Made by a program: the position numbers and the translations under genes. This document shows positions 25,572 to 34,584 of a stretch of 37,003 bases of DNA, piece by piece. The DNA is from Bacillus coahuilensis m4-4. Lineage in GTDB: Bacteria; Bacillota; Bacilli; Bacillales; Bacillaceae_K. The stretch covers positions 1 through 37,003 of the forward strand of contig NZ_ABFU01000067.1 of assembly GCF_000171615.1 (NCBI RefSeq). The letters run 5' to 3'. Numbering within the stretch: position 1 is the stretch's first letter; every line of letters starts with the position of its first letter. The notes under the pieces were generated by a model. The model worked only from the letters and a program-made list of their open reading frames with translations, made no database searches and had not been told where the DNA came from.

Positions 25572-28500
25572 TTACTTTAAATACCCTTCTAACTTATCAC
25601 GTACTTTATCTGAAACGGCTTGGTTTCCTCCAAGTACTCGAACGGATGTTAGATTGTTCTCATCTATCATACTTTCTATTTGTGTTGATAGATGAGCAGG
25701 GATGTAGTCTGGGTGCACTAATAATAATGTGCCGTCTTGATCTCCCACTAATGGACTGGAGAACAAGGCATCTGGATAATTCACTCCACTTGCAATGAAT
25801 AGCTCTTGTCCTGTGTCAAAGCGTTTAAGAAGTGTGCTAAGTGTTCCGTAACGGTCACTTCCAGAGATACGTGTTACAAACTTCGCTTCACTTATAGCAT
25901 CCACCACGACTTGGTCACTAATCGCTGCACGTCCACCAAGAATGTACACTTCTTCTCCTTTAAGAACGCTTAACGCTTCTTTGCTTAAGGATTTACCGTT
26001 TGTTAGAACAATTGGCATTCCTTCTACCCCTGCTACAGCAGCAGCACTTAGGGCATCCGCAAAATTGTTACCTGTTGCAATAAAGACACCGTTCCCATCA
26101 AACCCTAGCTTTTGTAGCTTTTTAACGATGGCTAGGTTTGTACCATAACGATCTTCCTTATCTTCTGTTACTAAACGTTCAATCTTGTCTTTCTTCACAC
26201 CGATGCTTATTAATTGCTTGATAACATCATCAGATACAACGGCTTTTCCGCCGACTAGGTACACATTTTCCGCACCTAAGCGTTTCACTTCATTTAATAC
26301 TTCGCTTGTTAACTTTCCTTTTGAGTCCACCGGTAGAATTGGTCCGTTTAATGCTGTCGCTAATGGACCCGCCGATAAACCGTCAGGGAAATTATAACCT
26401 GTTGAAATTAATACCGTTTTATATGGATGGTCTTTTCCAAAACCATTTGGATGAAGCTCTTTAGAAATTTCAACAGCCGTTGCGATACGGTCTTTCCCTG
26501 AAATTTCTTCTATTGGTTCCTCCTTGTCACCATTTCCATCATCTTCGCCGCCGTCGTCATCACCGTCATCTTGAAGCATGACTAAGTCTTCCGCAAAGCG
26601 GACACGGATCCGGTTTCCTGAGGCACCGGAAGATGCGATACCTGTTACGCTAATTTTATCACCTGTTTTAAAGCGATCTACATCTAATGGTAAATAGCCG
26701 TCTACTAATACTCTAGCATCTGCCTTTCCATCATTAACGATAAAATAGCTTTCTTCATCGTTCATATCCTTGATTTTACCCTCTGTTGTGACCAGCATTC
26801 CGTTAAACGTTCCGTCTGACACCTCTTTGGTACTAATTTTCACTGGGTCCACTTCTTCACCAGGGCCTACGTATAGAATTTCCATATCAAAATTCTCATA
26901 TTCTAGCTCTAGCTCGCCTTCAAATGTTGTTACGCCCCCTGTCGCGATAACCACTGTCCCAACTGGAAGGTCTTTGTTTTGTGTACCAAATAACGAGATC
27001 CCGCCAGTTTCATCTTGAATATACACAGTATCGAAGAACTTATTGGTTGGAGCGGTTACGGTACCTTGTACAGTAACGATATCTCCTTCTTCTGCATTGT
27101 TTCTTACATCTTCAATGGTTTTGATACGGTCATAATCCGCTAACCAATCCATTGTACGTAGAGTGAAGCTCGTGTTACTTACGTCGTTCACGATCTCAAA
27201 GTCAGAGTAGAAGTGACGACCAGAAACTAAGATACGTCCTTCTCCTACATATTCCTTCGCGATGATCGGGATATCTTCACCGTTTGGTCCGGATGTTTGA
27301 TTTTCATCACCTTCCGCGCCAATGGCTTCGTTGTACGTATGGTACCCATCTGCCACGTTAAAATTGTAAGAAGAACTGTTCCCACCAACTAATATTTCAA
27401 GACCTGATTCTGAATCGTTCGTTAGAGCACCTAAGTTTTCATCAACTAATGAGGCACCACTGAAATAACGAATTGCTTCAATATTGTCATTTAATCCTGA
27501 TTCTGTTTCTGGTACGTTGTACGCATAAACAGACCATTTCATTCCACCACTAAACTTATCAGAAGTGTTTGGCTCATATACGTTATCGTTGTTAATACGG
27601 ATACCTGAACCAAGCTCCGCTAATAACGGATTCACAATGCTATTGTCATATCCGTAGTTTGATTTAGAGGAAAGCATTAAAGAACCGCCAGCCTTTACCC
27701 AGTCACCGATTACTTTTTCTTCGGCTGCCGTGTACGCTTTACCTGTACTTGGTGCATTGATGACAAGGACATCAAATCCAACTAACGACTCTGCCGTAAT
27801 TGGTTGTGTGTTGATTACTGCTTGGTACCCGTTACGACGTAACAGCTCCATAAATTGGTTCATCGAACCTGGTACATCTGCATTTCCGTGAGAACCATCA
27901 ATCATGACTTTCTTGTTATTCGATTCTACTACTTTCACAGACTTGTCCATTTGTGTAACGGTTGTCACACCAGGAATGTCAGTTAAGACTGCGATAATTT
28001 TGTTTTGTCCTGCAGCAGTTGGTGTCCAGCCTGCTGTTGCTTTCATGCTCTTACCTGGGCCAATATATTCTACTGTACCTGTGCTAATATAATTCTCCTC
28101 AGAAACAGAGCCACTGAAGAACTTCACTTCTAAATCTTCAACTCCACGCACACCCATATTCGTAATGGTTGCCGCAAGCTCAGATTCTTGTCCTGGTAAG
28201 CTTGGATCCGGGTTTACTTCAAGGTTTGTTAATTTAACGTCCATTTCGCCGCCAGTAGTAAAGATGGCACTCGCTGTCGTCCATAGACCGTTAGTATGAA
28301 TAACTTTTACAACATACCAGTTGGCCCCTTGTCCATCTACAATTGTTGGGTTCCAAGAGAATTCTGTTACTTCTCCTGCTTCCACGCTATCAATGATTTG
28401 CCCGCCATTTGTTAAAATTTGGACTGTGCTAATTGGGTCATCTTGATCTTTTACCGTGATTTCAAAGTCTAATTCCGAACCATCTGCCACATTTAGTGTA

Positions 28501-31340
28501 CTACCCATCCAAAAATCATTTGCTTTTACTTTCAGTTCTGTGTCACGCGCTTCTGTTGAATAGACGCGGCGAAGCTTTAATGCTTCAATAAAGCTTTCAT
28601 TTGTTAGGTCTTCCGCTACCACTGCTGTTAGGTTATCTGGAACTCCCCAGTTTGTGGAGTGATTGTCTTGACCGTTGATTGCTCCAACATGCCAGCCGTT
28701 ATCCATTGCTTTAATGAACGACTCTTCTGCACGAGCATAGCTATAAGGAGGCGCACCATTACCTACTTCAATCATCGCCATAATATGGTCGATCTTAGGA
28801 TCATACGCTAGGTCATTAAATGAATCACTCGGCCAGTTCGGGTGGTTAAATGCTGCTACAACATTTTCCTCCGTTGTTAACCATTCATAGAAGTCATTTA
28901 ATTGTGTCATCGTTTTACGTTCAACGTAGTCTGTAGAATTGATCACATTGGAGTGTCCAACATCCGAGTAGGTCATTTCAAAGCCTCGTACAGCTAAGAA
29001 TTCCCCTTCATGAGCTGCATTGAACTCTTCTGCCATCTCTTTTGTTTTCGCCCATTCAGAGCCTTCTTTTTCAATAAATTCTTTTCGATCGGACACATAT
29101 TCATCTCCCTCAAGAGAGTTACTGTGATCCGTTACAACAAGATAATCTAACCCTTGCTCATATGCCATTTGGTACGCATCTGTTGGCGTGCCTTTTCCAT
29201 CTGAGTATCCTGTATGAGCATGTGGAACACCAAAGTATGTGTTCACATCTTCATCATTTAGGTTGTCTTGTACGTAGAAATACGTCGTGATTTCATTTTT
29301 CGCTCCGCTCACATCTGAAATCGAAATGACAACAGAATGTTCGCCAACTGCGAAATCACTTGATGGAGTATAGTCAAACATTAAATTCGTTTGATCTAGT
29401 GTTGTAGAGCCCGTTACATCTTCACCGTCTACTACTAAAGAGAACGTAGAGAAATCTAATGCTGATCCCGCTGCTTCTAGCTGTCCAGAAATAACAGGAC
29501 GCGCGTCAAACGTTGATTCCATTTTCTTTGGTACCACGTTAAAAATTAGAGGAAGCTTAGCATCTTCAGGAGCATCTTGTAGTTCAAGATCTGCTCCGTT
29601 CCGCAGCTTCATTTGAACGCTTGTATATTTTGCTGCGACTCCAACAATAGTGAAATACTGTCCTTCTTTTACATCGGAAGTCTTATTAAAGTTGTCTGCT
29701 GCTGCGAAATAAAGGTTTGTTTGTGTGCCTTTTGTGTCTTTGATGACAATATTGTAGTTATTAGAAGTATCAACGATTTGAGCCATTTCTATTTTTACAA
29801 GCTCTCCTTGAGTTTCTTCTAATTGATCTAGGGTGATGGTTTTTGGAGCTGGAAGTGGGTTATTCTTGCTGATTAGTGTCACCGCATCTGCTTTTTCAAG
29901 AGATACCTGTAGTTCGTCTTTAAATCCGCTGATTTTCCCTTCAATTTTCACAAGGTCCCCTTCAACGAAGGTTGTAATATCAGCTGCTTTCGTAAAGTTA
30001 TCGATCTTGATGCCACCTGTGGAGTCTTGGATGTACATGATTTTATCTGTTTCTGCGTGAGTGACGACACCTTGAACCGTGACCGTTTCACCAGCAGCTT
30101 TTGCGCGTGCTTCCTTGATTGGTGTTGCGTCCCCATTATCGACTGGTGCTGGTTCTGTAATGTATTTGCCGTCTGTTAATTTTAGTTGGTTCGTTCCTTT
30201 AAAATTGGAAGCTATCCCAACAAAGTCGTAAGATTTCCCTTGTTCAACCATAGAAGATTCATAATTTTTGGCGTTTCCTGTGTACACATCCGCCGCTCCA
30301 TTTGCATCTTCTACTTTTAATGTGCTTCCTACGGTATTCACTTTCGCACTTGAAATCTTCACCCATTCACCTTGAACGTTACCTAGGTCTTGTGAAGAAA
30401 TCGATTTAGGTGCAGGTATCTCATTATCTTTCGACACAACCGTAATATTAGCAGCATCTTCAAGAGATACTTCCAGTTCCGAGTTGTACTCATCAATAAC
30501 TCCCATTACCTTAACCTTATCTCCAATAGCATAAGAATCTAGTGGAACATTCTTACCGTACGTATCAATCTTAATTCCGCCTGTTGCATCTTGTATGTAC
30601 ATTGCTGTTGAGTTTTGGGCAAAAGTGATAATCCCTTGCACCGTCACAGATTCGGCTTTTGCTTTTAAACGCGCATCCGCGATCGGAATAAGATTTGGAT
30701 CGGTTGGTTCTGTTATGACTGTATCTACTGTGTGAGAACCTAAGTAATCAAATGTGTCAGTAGGATACGAGTTCCATTCTACCGAAGGGTCATAATCGTT
30801 AGTAGGATCAACATCTCCAGATAATACAGATGGTTTTCTTACTAACGTTTGCTCAGCTGTTTCTACACCATTAGCCGACCATTTATCCCCAGGATCTTCT
30901 CCTAGTTTCCCTAAAGAATCAATAATCGTACCATTATGCTTAAGTAATAGTACATCATCTCCGTTAAAATAAGTGACTGTGTTCTCTACATCTGCTTGGT
31001 CCTTGATTGCTTGTACGGCACCAGAGTTACCAATAACATAGACATCACCATCTGTTAATGTACCGGAAAGGGCTGTAACATTCGCATCTGTTTCTGCACT
31101 TTTACCATTATTGTATCTTTCAATGGTATATTCGCTTAAATCAATATCTTTGCCCGTACCATTAAAAATCTCTACGGCTTTGTTGTTGCTGTTACCCTCA
31201 ATATACTCTGAAAAAAACAAGTCCGTGATTGCTGTTTCAGCGCTAACAGTTGTTGATTTCATAGGCAATAAGCTAACCACCATCATGGCAACGAGCAACA
31301 TAGAAAACCATTTGCGGTTCTGTCTAATCCACTTGTCCAC
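25572..31340 (-). CDS. Giant exported PHP-domain phosphoesterase with lamin-tail, OB-fold and CWB2 domains
   Basis: A 1922-residue intact frame. Start GTG 31340 has GGGGG nine bases upstream. Order: signal peptide (1-34, VSA cleavage), lamin-tail domain (36-160), and two OB-fold repeats of the YhcR type (about 220-390 and 405-590, each with MYIQD-TGGIKID). Next come an Ig-like segment (600-690) and a PHP domain (703-930) with metal ligands His707/His709, Asp738/His739, His833 and His894. Then follow a CARDB-like segment (1035-1140), a glutamine-amidotransferase-like domain (1145-1400), a third OB repeat (1405-1590), an acidic linker (1590-1608) and three CWB2 wall-binding repeats (1615-1922). 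It should stay on the wall and hydrolyse phosphoesters, possibly nucleic acid or teichoic acid derived. Substrate is unknown. Confidence 0.88.
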   Translation of the reverse strand: MDKWIRQNRKWFSMLLVAMMVVSLLPMKSTTVSAETAITDLFFSEYIEGNSNNKAVEIFNGTGKDIDLSEYTIERYNNGKSAETDANVTALSGTLTDGDVYVIGNSGAVQAIKDQADVENTVTYFNGDDVLLLKHNGTIIDSLGKLGEDPGDKWSANGVETAEQTLVRKPSVLSGDVDPTNDYDPSVEWNSYPTDTFDYLGSHTVDTVITEPTDPNLIPIADARLKAKAESVTVQGIITFAQNSTAMYIQDATGGIKIDTYGKNVPLDSYAIGDKVKVMGVIDEYNSELEVSLEDAANITVVSKDNEIPAPKSISSQDLGNVQGEWVKISSAKVNTVGSTLKVEDANGAADVYTGNAKNYESSMVEQGKSYDFVGIASNFKGTNQLKLTDGKYITEPAPVDNGDATPIKEARAKAAGETVTVQGVVTHAETDKIMYIQDSTGGIKIDNFTKAADITTFVEGDLVKIEGKISGFKDELQVSLEKADAVTLISKNNPLPAPKTITLDQLEETQGELVKIEMAQIVDTSNNYNIVIKDTKGTQTNLYFAAADNFNKTSDVKEGQYFTIVGVAAKYTSVQMKLRNGADLELQDAPEDAKLPLIFNVVPKKMESTFDARPVISGQLEAAGSALDFSTFSLVVDGEDVTGSTTLDQTNLMFDYTPSSDFAVGEHSVVISISDVSGAKNEITTYFYVQDNLNDEDVNTYFGVPHAHTGYSDGKGTPTDAYQMAYEQGLDYLVVTDHSNSLEGDEYVSDRKEFIEKEGSEWAKTKEMAEEFNAAHEGEFLAVRGFEMTYSDVGHSNVINSTDYVERKTMTQLNDFYEWLTTEENVVAAFNHPNWPSDSFNDLAYDPKIDHIMAMIEVGNGAPPYSYARAEESFIKAMDNGWHVGAINGQDNHSTNWGVPDNLTAVVAEDLTNESFIEALKLRRVYSTEARDTELKVKANDFWMGSTLNVADGSELDFEITVKDQDDPISTVQILTNGGQIIDSVEAGEVTEFSWNPTIVDGQGANWYVVKVIHTNGLWTTASAIFTTGGEMDVKLTNLEVNPDPSLPGQESELAATITNMGVRGVEDLEVKFFSGSVSEENYISTGTVEYIGPGKSMKATAGWTPTAAGQNKIIAVLTDIPGVTTVTQMDKSVKVVESNNKKVMIDGSHGNADVPGSMNQFMELLRRNGYQAVINTQPITAESLVGFDVLVINAPSTGKAYTAAEEKVIGDWVKAGGSLMLSSKSNYGYDNSIVNPLLAELGSGIRINNDNVYEPNTSDKFSGGMKWSVYAYNVPETESGLNDNIEAIRYFSGASLVDENLGALTNDSESGLEILVGGNSSSYNFNVADGYHTYNEAIGAEGDENQTSGPNGEDIPIIAKEYVGEGRILVSGRHFYSDFEIVNDVSNTSFTLRTMDWLADYDRIKTIEDVRNNAEEGDIVTVQGTVTAPTNKFFDTVYIQDETGGISLFGTQNKDLPVGTVVIATGGVTTFEGELELEYENFDMEILYVGPGEEVDPVKISTKEVSDGTFNGMLVTTEGKIKDMNDEESYFIVNDGKADARVLVDGYLPLDVDRFKTGDKISVTGIASSGASGNRIRVRFAEDLVMLQDDGDDDGGEDDGNGDKEEPIEEISGKDRIATAVEISKELHPNGFGKDHPYKTVLISTGYNFPDGLSAGPLATALNGPILPVDSKGKLTSEVLNEVKRLGAENVYLVGGKAVVSDDVIKQLISIGVKKDKIERLVTEDKEDRYGTNLAIVKKLQKLGFDGNGVFIATGNNFADALSAAAVAGVEGMPIVLTNGKSLSKEALSVLKGEEVYILGGRAAISDQVVVDAISEAKFVTRISGSDRYGTLSTLLKRFDTGQELFIASGVNYPDALFSSPLVGDQDGTLLLVHPDYIPAHLSTQIESMIDENNLTSVRVLGGNQAVSDKVRDKLEGYLK

Positions 31341-31376
31341 TTACTAAATCCCCCTTTTATTAGTCAAATCTCTCAC

Positions 31377-31402
31377 AATTCTAGTAATCTTTTACTAGAA
31401 TT
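31377..31402. promoter_or_regulatory. 11-bp perfect inverted repeat upstream of the PHP gene
   Basis: AATTCTAGTAA (31377-31387) and TTACTAGAATT (31392-31402) form a perfect repeat around TCTT, 37 bases before the GTG start. It lies in the divergent region shared with hupE. A second pair, AATTGTAAA/TTTACAATT, is at 31449-31493. They could be an operator, or a leader hairpin near the ribosome binding site. Confidence 0.4.
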
Positions 31403-31565
31403 GCAGACTATACCAAACTAACAAATTTATATTAATAAGATGTTCTAAAATTGTAAACAATTTATTGAAATACAATTCAGTAAATTTACAATTATTTAAT
31501 AAATCTAGCAAGCTTTCAAAATAATTCTCTTCTAAGATAGTTAAGGTATAAAGGAGGCATAATCT

Positions 31566-32652
31566 ATGAATAAAATTATTCTATTTTTAACGGCGACCCT
31601 GTTATGGTTCACCGCCAGCATCCCAGTATCAGAGGCACATGAGTACAGCGCAAGCTATACGACCGTTACAGTTGATCAAGAAGCTCTACTTGTTACTTTT
31701 TCAATCGATGACCTTTCTGTTCTTGAGCATATTGATGCGGATCAGAATCAAACTAATCAAATAGAAGAAGAAGAGCTACAATTAGTACAGGATTCCGTTG
31801 TGGAGTGGTACAACCAAAACGTTATACTAACTTTTAATGATGTGGCACAGCGAGGGATGCTAGAGTCTATTCTATTAGAAGAAAAAAATGATAAAACGTA
31901 TGTCACGATCAGTCAAAGCTATCCAACTACGGATTCACTTATCACGTTACAAGACTCCCTATATTTAGACTCATCTTGGAAAACGACGTACACGAACTTT
32001 GTATCGATTCAGCAAGGAGAGGACTTCACTGAAACCATTTTAAAGGGCGAGAATCGTACCGCTTCTATTGATGCTTCAACTTTAGGGGAAGCTTCCAGCA
32101 CGGCTAATGCCAGCTGGCTTGAATTCTTTTATTCTTGGGATGGAGCATATTATTACAGGATACGACCATCTTCTGTTCCTATTTGCTTTACTGCTTGCTA
32201 GGCAAAAGGTAAAGGATTTAATCGGTATTGTTACGGCATTTACCATCGCCCATAGTATTACATTAACACTTGGCTACCTGCAGGTTATCACGCTTCCTTC
32301 CTTACTAGTAGAAGCCGTTATTGCGCTTAGCATTTGTTATGTTGCTATAGAGAATCTAGTTAGAAAAGAAGTGAAGCAAAGATGGGCCCTTACATTTGCG
32401 TTTGGTCTGATTCATGGACTTGGCTTTGCAGGGCTACTATCTGAGATGACGATTCCAAAAGATCATTTACTTGTTTCGTTACTAAGCTTTAACCTTGGCA
32501 TCGAAGTGGTGCAAATTCTTTTAGTTGTTCTCATTATTCCAGTGTTACGCTTAGTTCAACAGAAGGATTTTTATTCGGTTGCGTTAAAAGTCGCTTCTTC
32601 GTTTATCGTTGTGGTAGGGGCTTACTGGGCATTTGAGCGGTTGTTTTTGTAG
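31566..32652 (+). pseudogene. HupE/UreJ-family membrane protein, frameshifted
   Basis: Two overlapping frames join into one 361-residue protein. The first (ATG 31566, AAGGAGG eight bases upstream) gives a signal peptide with cleavage after SEA (about residue 24) and an extracytoplasmic domain. The second gives HupE/UreJ helices beginning FFILGMEHIITGYDHLLFLFALLLARQ, with the conserved GxxHIxxGxDHLLF motif and the later FGLIHGLGFAGLL. They meet at a four-T run (32127-32130) that has one base too many. The family includes nickel or cobalt permeases, and this long form with an N-terminal domain is common in bacteria. It is divergent from the PHP gene. If the insertion is real, the membrane part is not expressed from this start. 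Confidence 0.82.
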
Positions 32653-32740
32653 GGAACAGACAATTAGAGGGAATTTTGTTTAACACAGAGAAGTTCTAAA
32701 AGATTAAAAAGGTCAAATCATATTGTATTGCACATTTGGA

Positions 32741-32773
32741 GGTGTCATTAGGAAACTAATTGGCACCTTTTTT
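32741..32773 (+). terminator. Terminator after hupE
   Basis: GGTGTCATTAG and CTAATTGGCACC pair with one bulge around GAAA, followed by six T. It lies about 90 bases past the hupE stop. Confidence 0.75.
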
Positions 32774-32890
32774 GTATAGTAATTTTAAAGAATGTACTAA
32801 CCCTTTTTAGCCGTTAAGAGGACTGTTCTACATGAGTGCTAAAAGGGTGCTAGTCATTTTGATAATACTTTATTAATAAAAAAAATAGAT

Positions 32891-32920
32891 AAAGGAACGA
32901 TCCATTTAGAAGTTCCTTTT
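32891..32920 (+). terminator. Second terminator-like hairpin
   Basis: AAAGGAAC and GTTCCTTTT pair around 13 bases and are followed by a T-rich tract. It lies between hupE and the LytTR gene and may insulate the two units. Apart from this hairpin and the direct repeats at 32974-33006, I see nothing else in the 32653-33066 gap. Confidence 0.5.
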
Positions 32921-32973
32921 CTTAAGATCTACATTAGAATATTACATCTTTTATATGTCTATTAAACCTTTAA

Positions 32974-33006
32974 ATGCAACAAAATGCAGTATTTATGTAA
33001 CAAAAT
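32974..33006 (+). promoter_or_regulatory. 21-bp-spaced direct repeat, likely LytTR binding site
   Basis: ATGCAACAAAAT (32974-32985) and ATGTAACAAAAT (32995-33006) match at 11 of 12 positions and are exactly 21 bp apart. LytTR regulators bind paired direct repeats with two-turn spacing, so this is a good autoregulatory site 61-93 bp before the LytTR gene. Confidence 0.55.
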
Positions 33007-33066
33007 AAATACTTATTATCATGACACAAGATAATTGATATTCTTGTCATAAGAAGGGAGGCTCAC

Positions 33067-33508
33067 ATGAAAATAAACTTTACTTGGGATATAGCACGTG
33101 ACACTAATGAAATTGAGATCATAGCAAATCCAGTGAATAAAAGAAAAATTATGGACACTGAAAGAAGGACTAAGCTCAAACAGCACCATAAATGTTCAGA
33201 ATCCGAAGAACAATAGGAAGCTTTCCATAAGGATTCAACAAATTGAAGTAATTACATCACTAGGTCATTTATCTAAAGTCATATTAAGTAATCAAGAAGA
33301 GTATTTGCTAGATATGCGATTAAAAGAGTTAAAACAATTCGAGGCGAATGGATTATTTAGAATAAACAATTCCACCATCTTGAACCTTTCTCAAATATCT
33401 TCATTTAGGTCAGGTGACTATGCAAGATTAGAGGTATATACAAAAAATGATAAAAAATATTTAGTAAGTAGGCACTATGCAAAATTAATAAAGGAGAGAT
33501 TATCATGA
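33067..33508 (+). pseudogene. LytTR-domain transcription regulator, frameshifted
   Basis: ATG 33067 has GGGAGG five bases upstream and encodes MKINFTWDIARDTNEIEII and about 30 residues in all. The frame then needs to skip one base at about 33154-33158 to continue. The C-terminal part is a typical LytTR domain of the short stand-alone kind: IEVITSLGHLSKVILSNQEEYLLDMRLKELKQF, then GLFRINNSTILNLSQISSF and KYLVSRHYAKLIKERLS. The repaired length is about 146 residues. Its stop overlaps the start of the DUF3021 gene. Such regulator/membrane-protein pairs include the HdrRM and BrsRM systems that control bacteriocins in streptococci, in which the membrane partner restrains the regulator. Confidence 0.75.
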
Positions 33509-33912
33509 TTATTCATTTAAGACAAAGTTTTACCCAAGCAGCATTAGGAAGTATTATATGGGTGTTTCTATTAGGAACTGTTGCTTATAATGGACTGAAT
33601 ATCCCCTTTCACTATGTATGGAATTTAATTGGGATTGGTCTAATTTCCGGAATCATTTTCGGTATTATATATCCTTATTTATGGGGATATTCAACATTTA
33701 AAGCCCAAACTAATATTATCCTTAGTACATTAATCAATTCCTTTGGTGGATTATTAGCCGTATATCTATTTTCAACAGACATGTTCCATTTCATTAAAAA
33801 TTATACAATAGTGTTTATACTGTTAACCTTAGTCGGGCATATTATTGGTTTTTATTTCTATTCAAAATATCAGAATAAAAAAATTAGCAGACTCACTGAA
33901 TCATTTCCCTAA
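33505..33912 (+). CDS. DUF3021 family membrane protein, LytTR partner
   Basis: A 135-residue protein with four membrane helices, the DUF3021 topology: IIWVFLLGTVAYNGLNIPFHYVWNLIGIGLISGIIFGIIYPYLWG and two further helices ending in a Lys-rich tail. Its ATG overlaps the regulator's stop (ATGA). In LytTR systems the partner sequesters the regulator at the membrane, so this is probably an anti-regulator. AAAGGAGAG precedes its start. The upstream regulator is frameshifted, so the partner may have lost its target. Confidence 0.85.
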   Translation: MIIHLRQSFTQAALGSIIWVFLLGTVAYNGLNIPFHYVWNLIGIGLISGIIFGIIYPYLWGYSTFKAQTNIILSTLINSFGGLLAVYLFSTDMFHFIKNYTIVFILLTLVGHIIGFYFYSKYQNKKISRLTESFP

Positions 33913-33975
33913 AAAATGAATGGACTTTCCTTGTTCAGTAATCCTTCAAAACAGATTCCTTATAGATTTTATTAA

Positions 33976-34005
33976 AAAAGGAGAATTTCTCATAAATTCT
34001 CCTTT
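33976..34005. terminator. Bidirectional terminator between the DUF3021 and lipoprotein genes
   Basis: AAAGGAGAATTT pairs perfectly with AAATTCTCCTTT around CTCAT, with an A-run before and a T tract after. It can serve both convergent genes. Confidence 0.8.
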
Positions 34006-34094
34006 CATCCTTCAGATATATCAAAAGTAAGGCAAATGGCGATTCTATTCTTCACAATTAATAGGAGCTACCTATACGAATATACTACTTTTCA

Positions 34095-34582
34095 TCACCT
34101 CGGCTGATACGGCACCATTGATTCTGCCTTCAACCGGAACATACTAATCAACCCTGTTAGTTCATCCACCTCTTCGCCCACTTCAAGCGTTCCGTATGCC
34201 CACATCTCTTGTTCAGAATAATCCTGGTAATCTCCTTCTGGTAAATACACCGCAATGGCTTCAATATACTTTGGATTATCAACGGAACAGAAAGGACACG
34301 CTGCTCCTGGCTGTGGTACTAAATAAATGAAGGCTTGATCCATGGGAGTAAGCTCTGTCATATATCCACGAATGCCGACTTTTTTCCTTCTAACGCCAGA
34401 ATTTCTTCTGTAATTTCACCTTCACCCGTGTCAGACTTTGTGAAGAATTGAGAGAACTGAATTTCAGTTAAGGTTTCCTCAGATTCTGCTTGGGCCACTC
34501 CGTTCGTTGAATGGGTGTCCTCGCTGTTTTGACAAGCACCTAATAGTAAAACAAAGCCCAGCATACATAACCACTTCTTCAT
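34095..34582 (-). pseudogene. Lipoprotein with a GYMTE/CPFC domain, frameshifted
   Basis: ATG 34582 encodes a lipoprotein signal, MKKWLCMLGFVLLLGACQN, with the lipobox Cys at residue 17. The first frame stops after 74 residues. A six-A run (34380-34385 on the plus strand) needs one more A, after which the frame continues VGIRGYMTELTPMDQAFIYLVPQPGAACPFC and 60 further residues, giving about 162. The G-(Y/F)-M-P/T-E and CPFC segments resemble DUF3299-like lipoproteins that accompany metal-linked ABC systems. It lies two bases after the permease stop, third in the operon. It is probably a surface metal-binding partner, if the frame is intact. Confidence 0.72.
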
Positions 34583-34584
34583 TC

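Noticed and set aside
32101..32210. Programmed frameshifting in hupE as the reason for overlapping frames
   Set aside because: The join at a four-T run has no recognisable slippery heptamer, downstream Shine-Dalgarno stimulator or hairpin. A simple one-base insertion explains it better.
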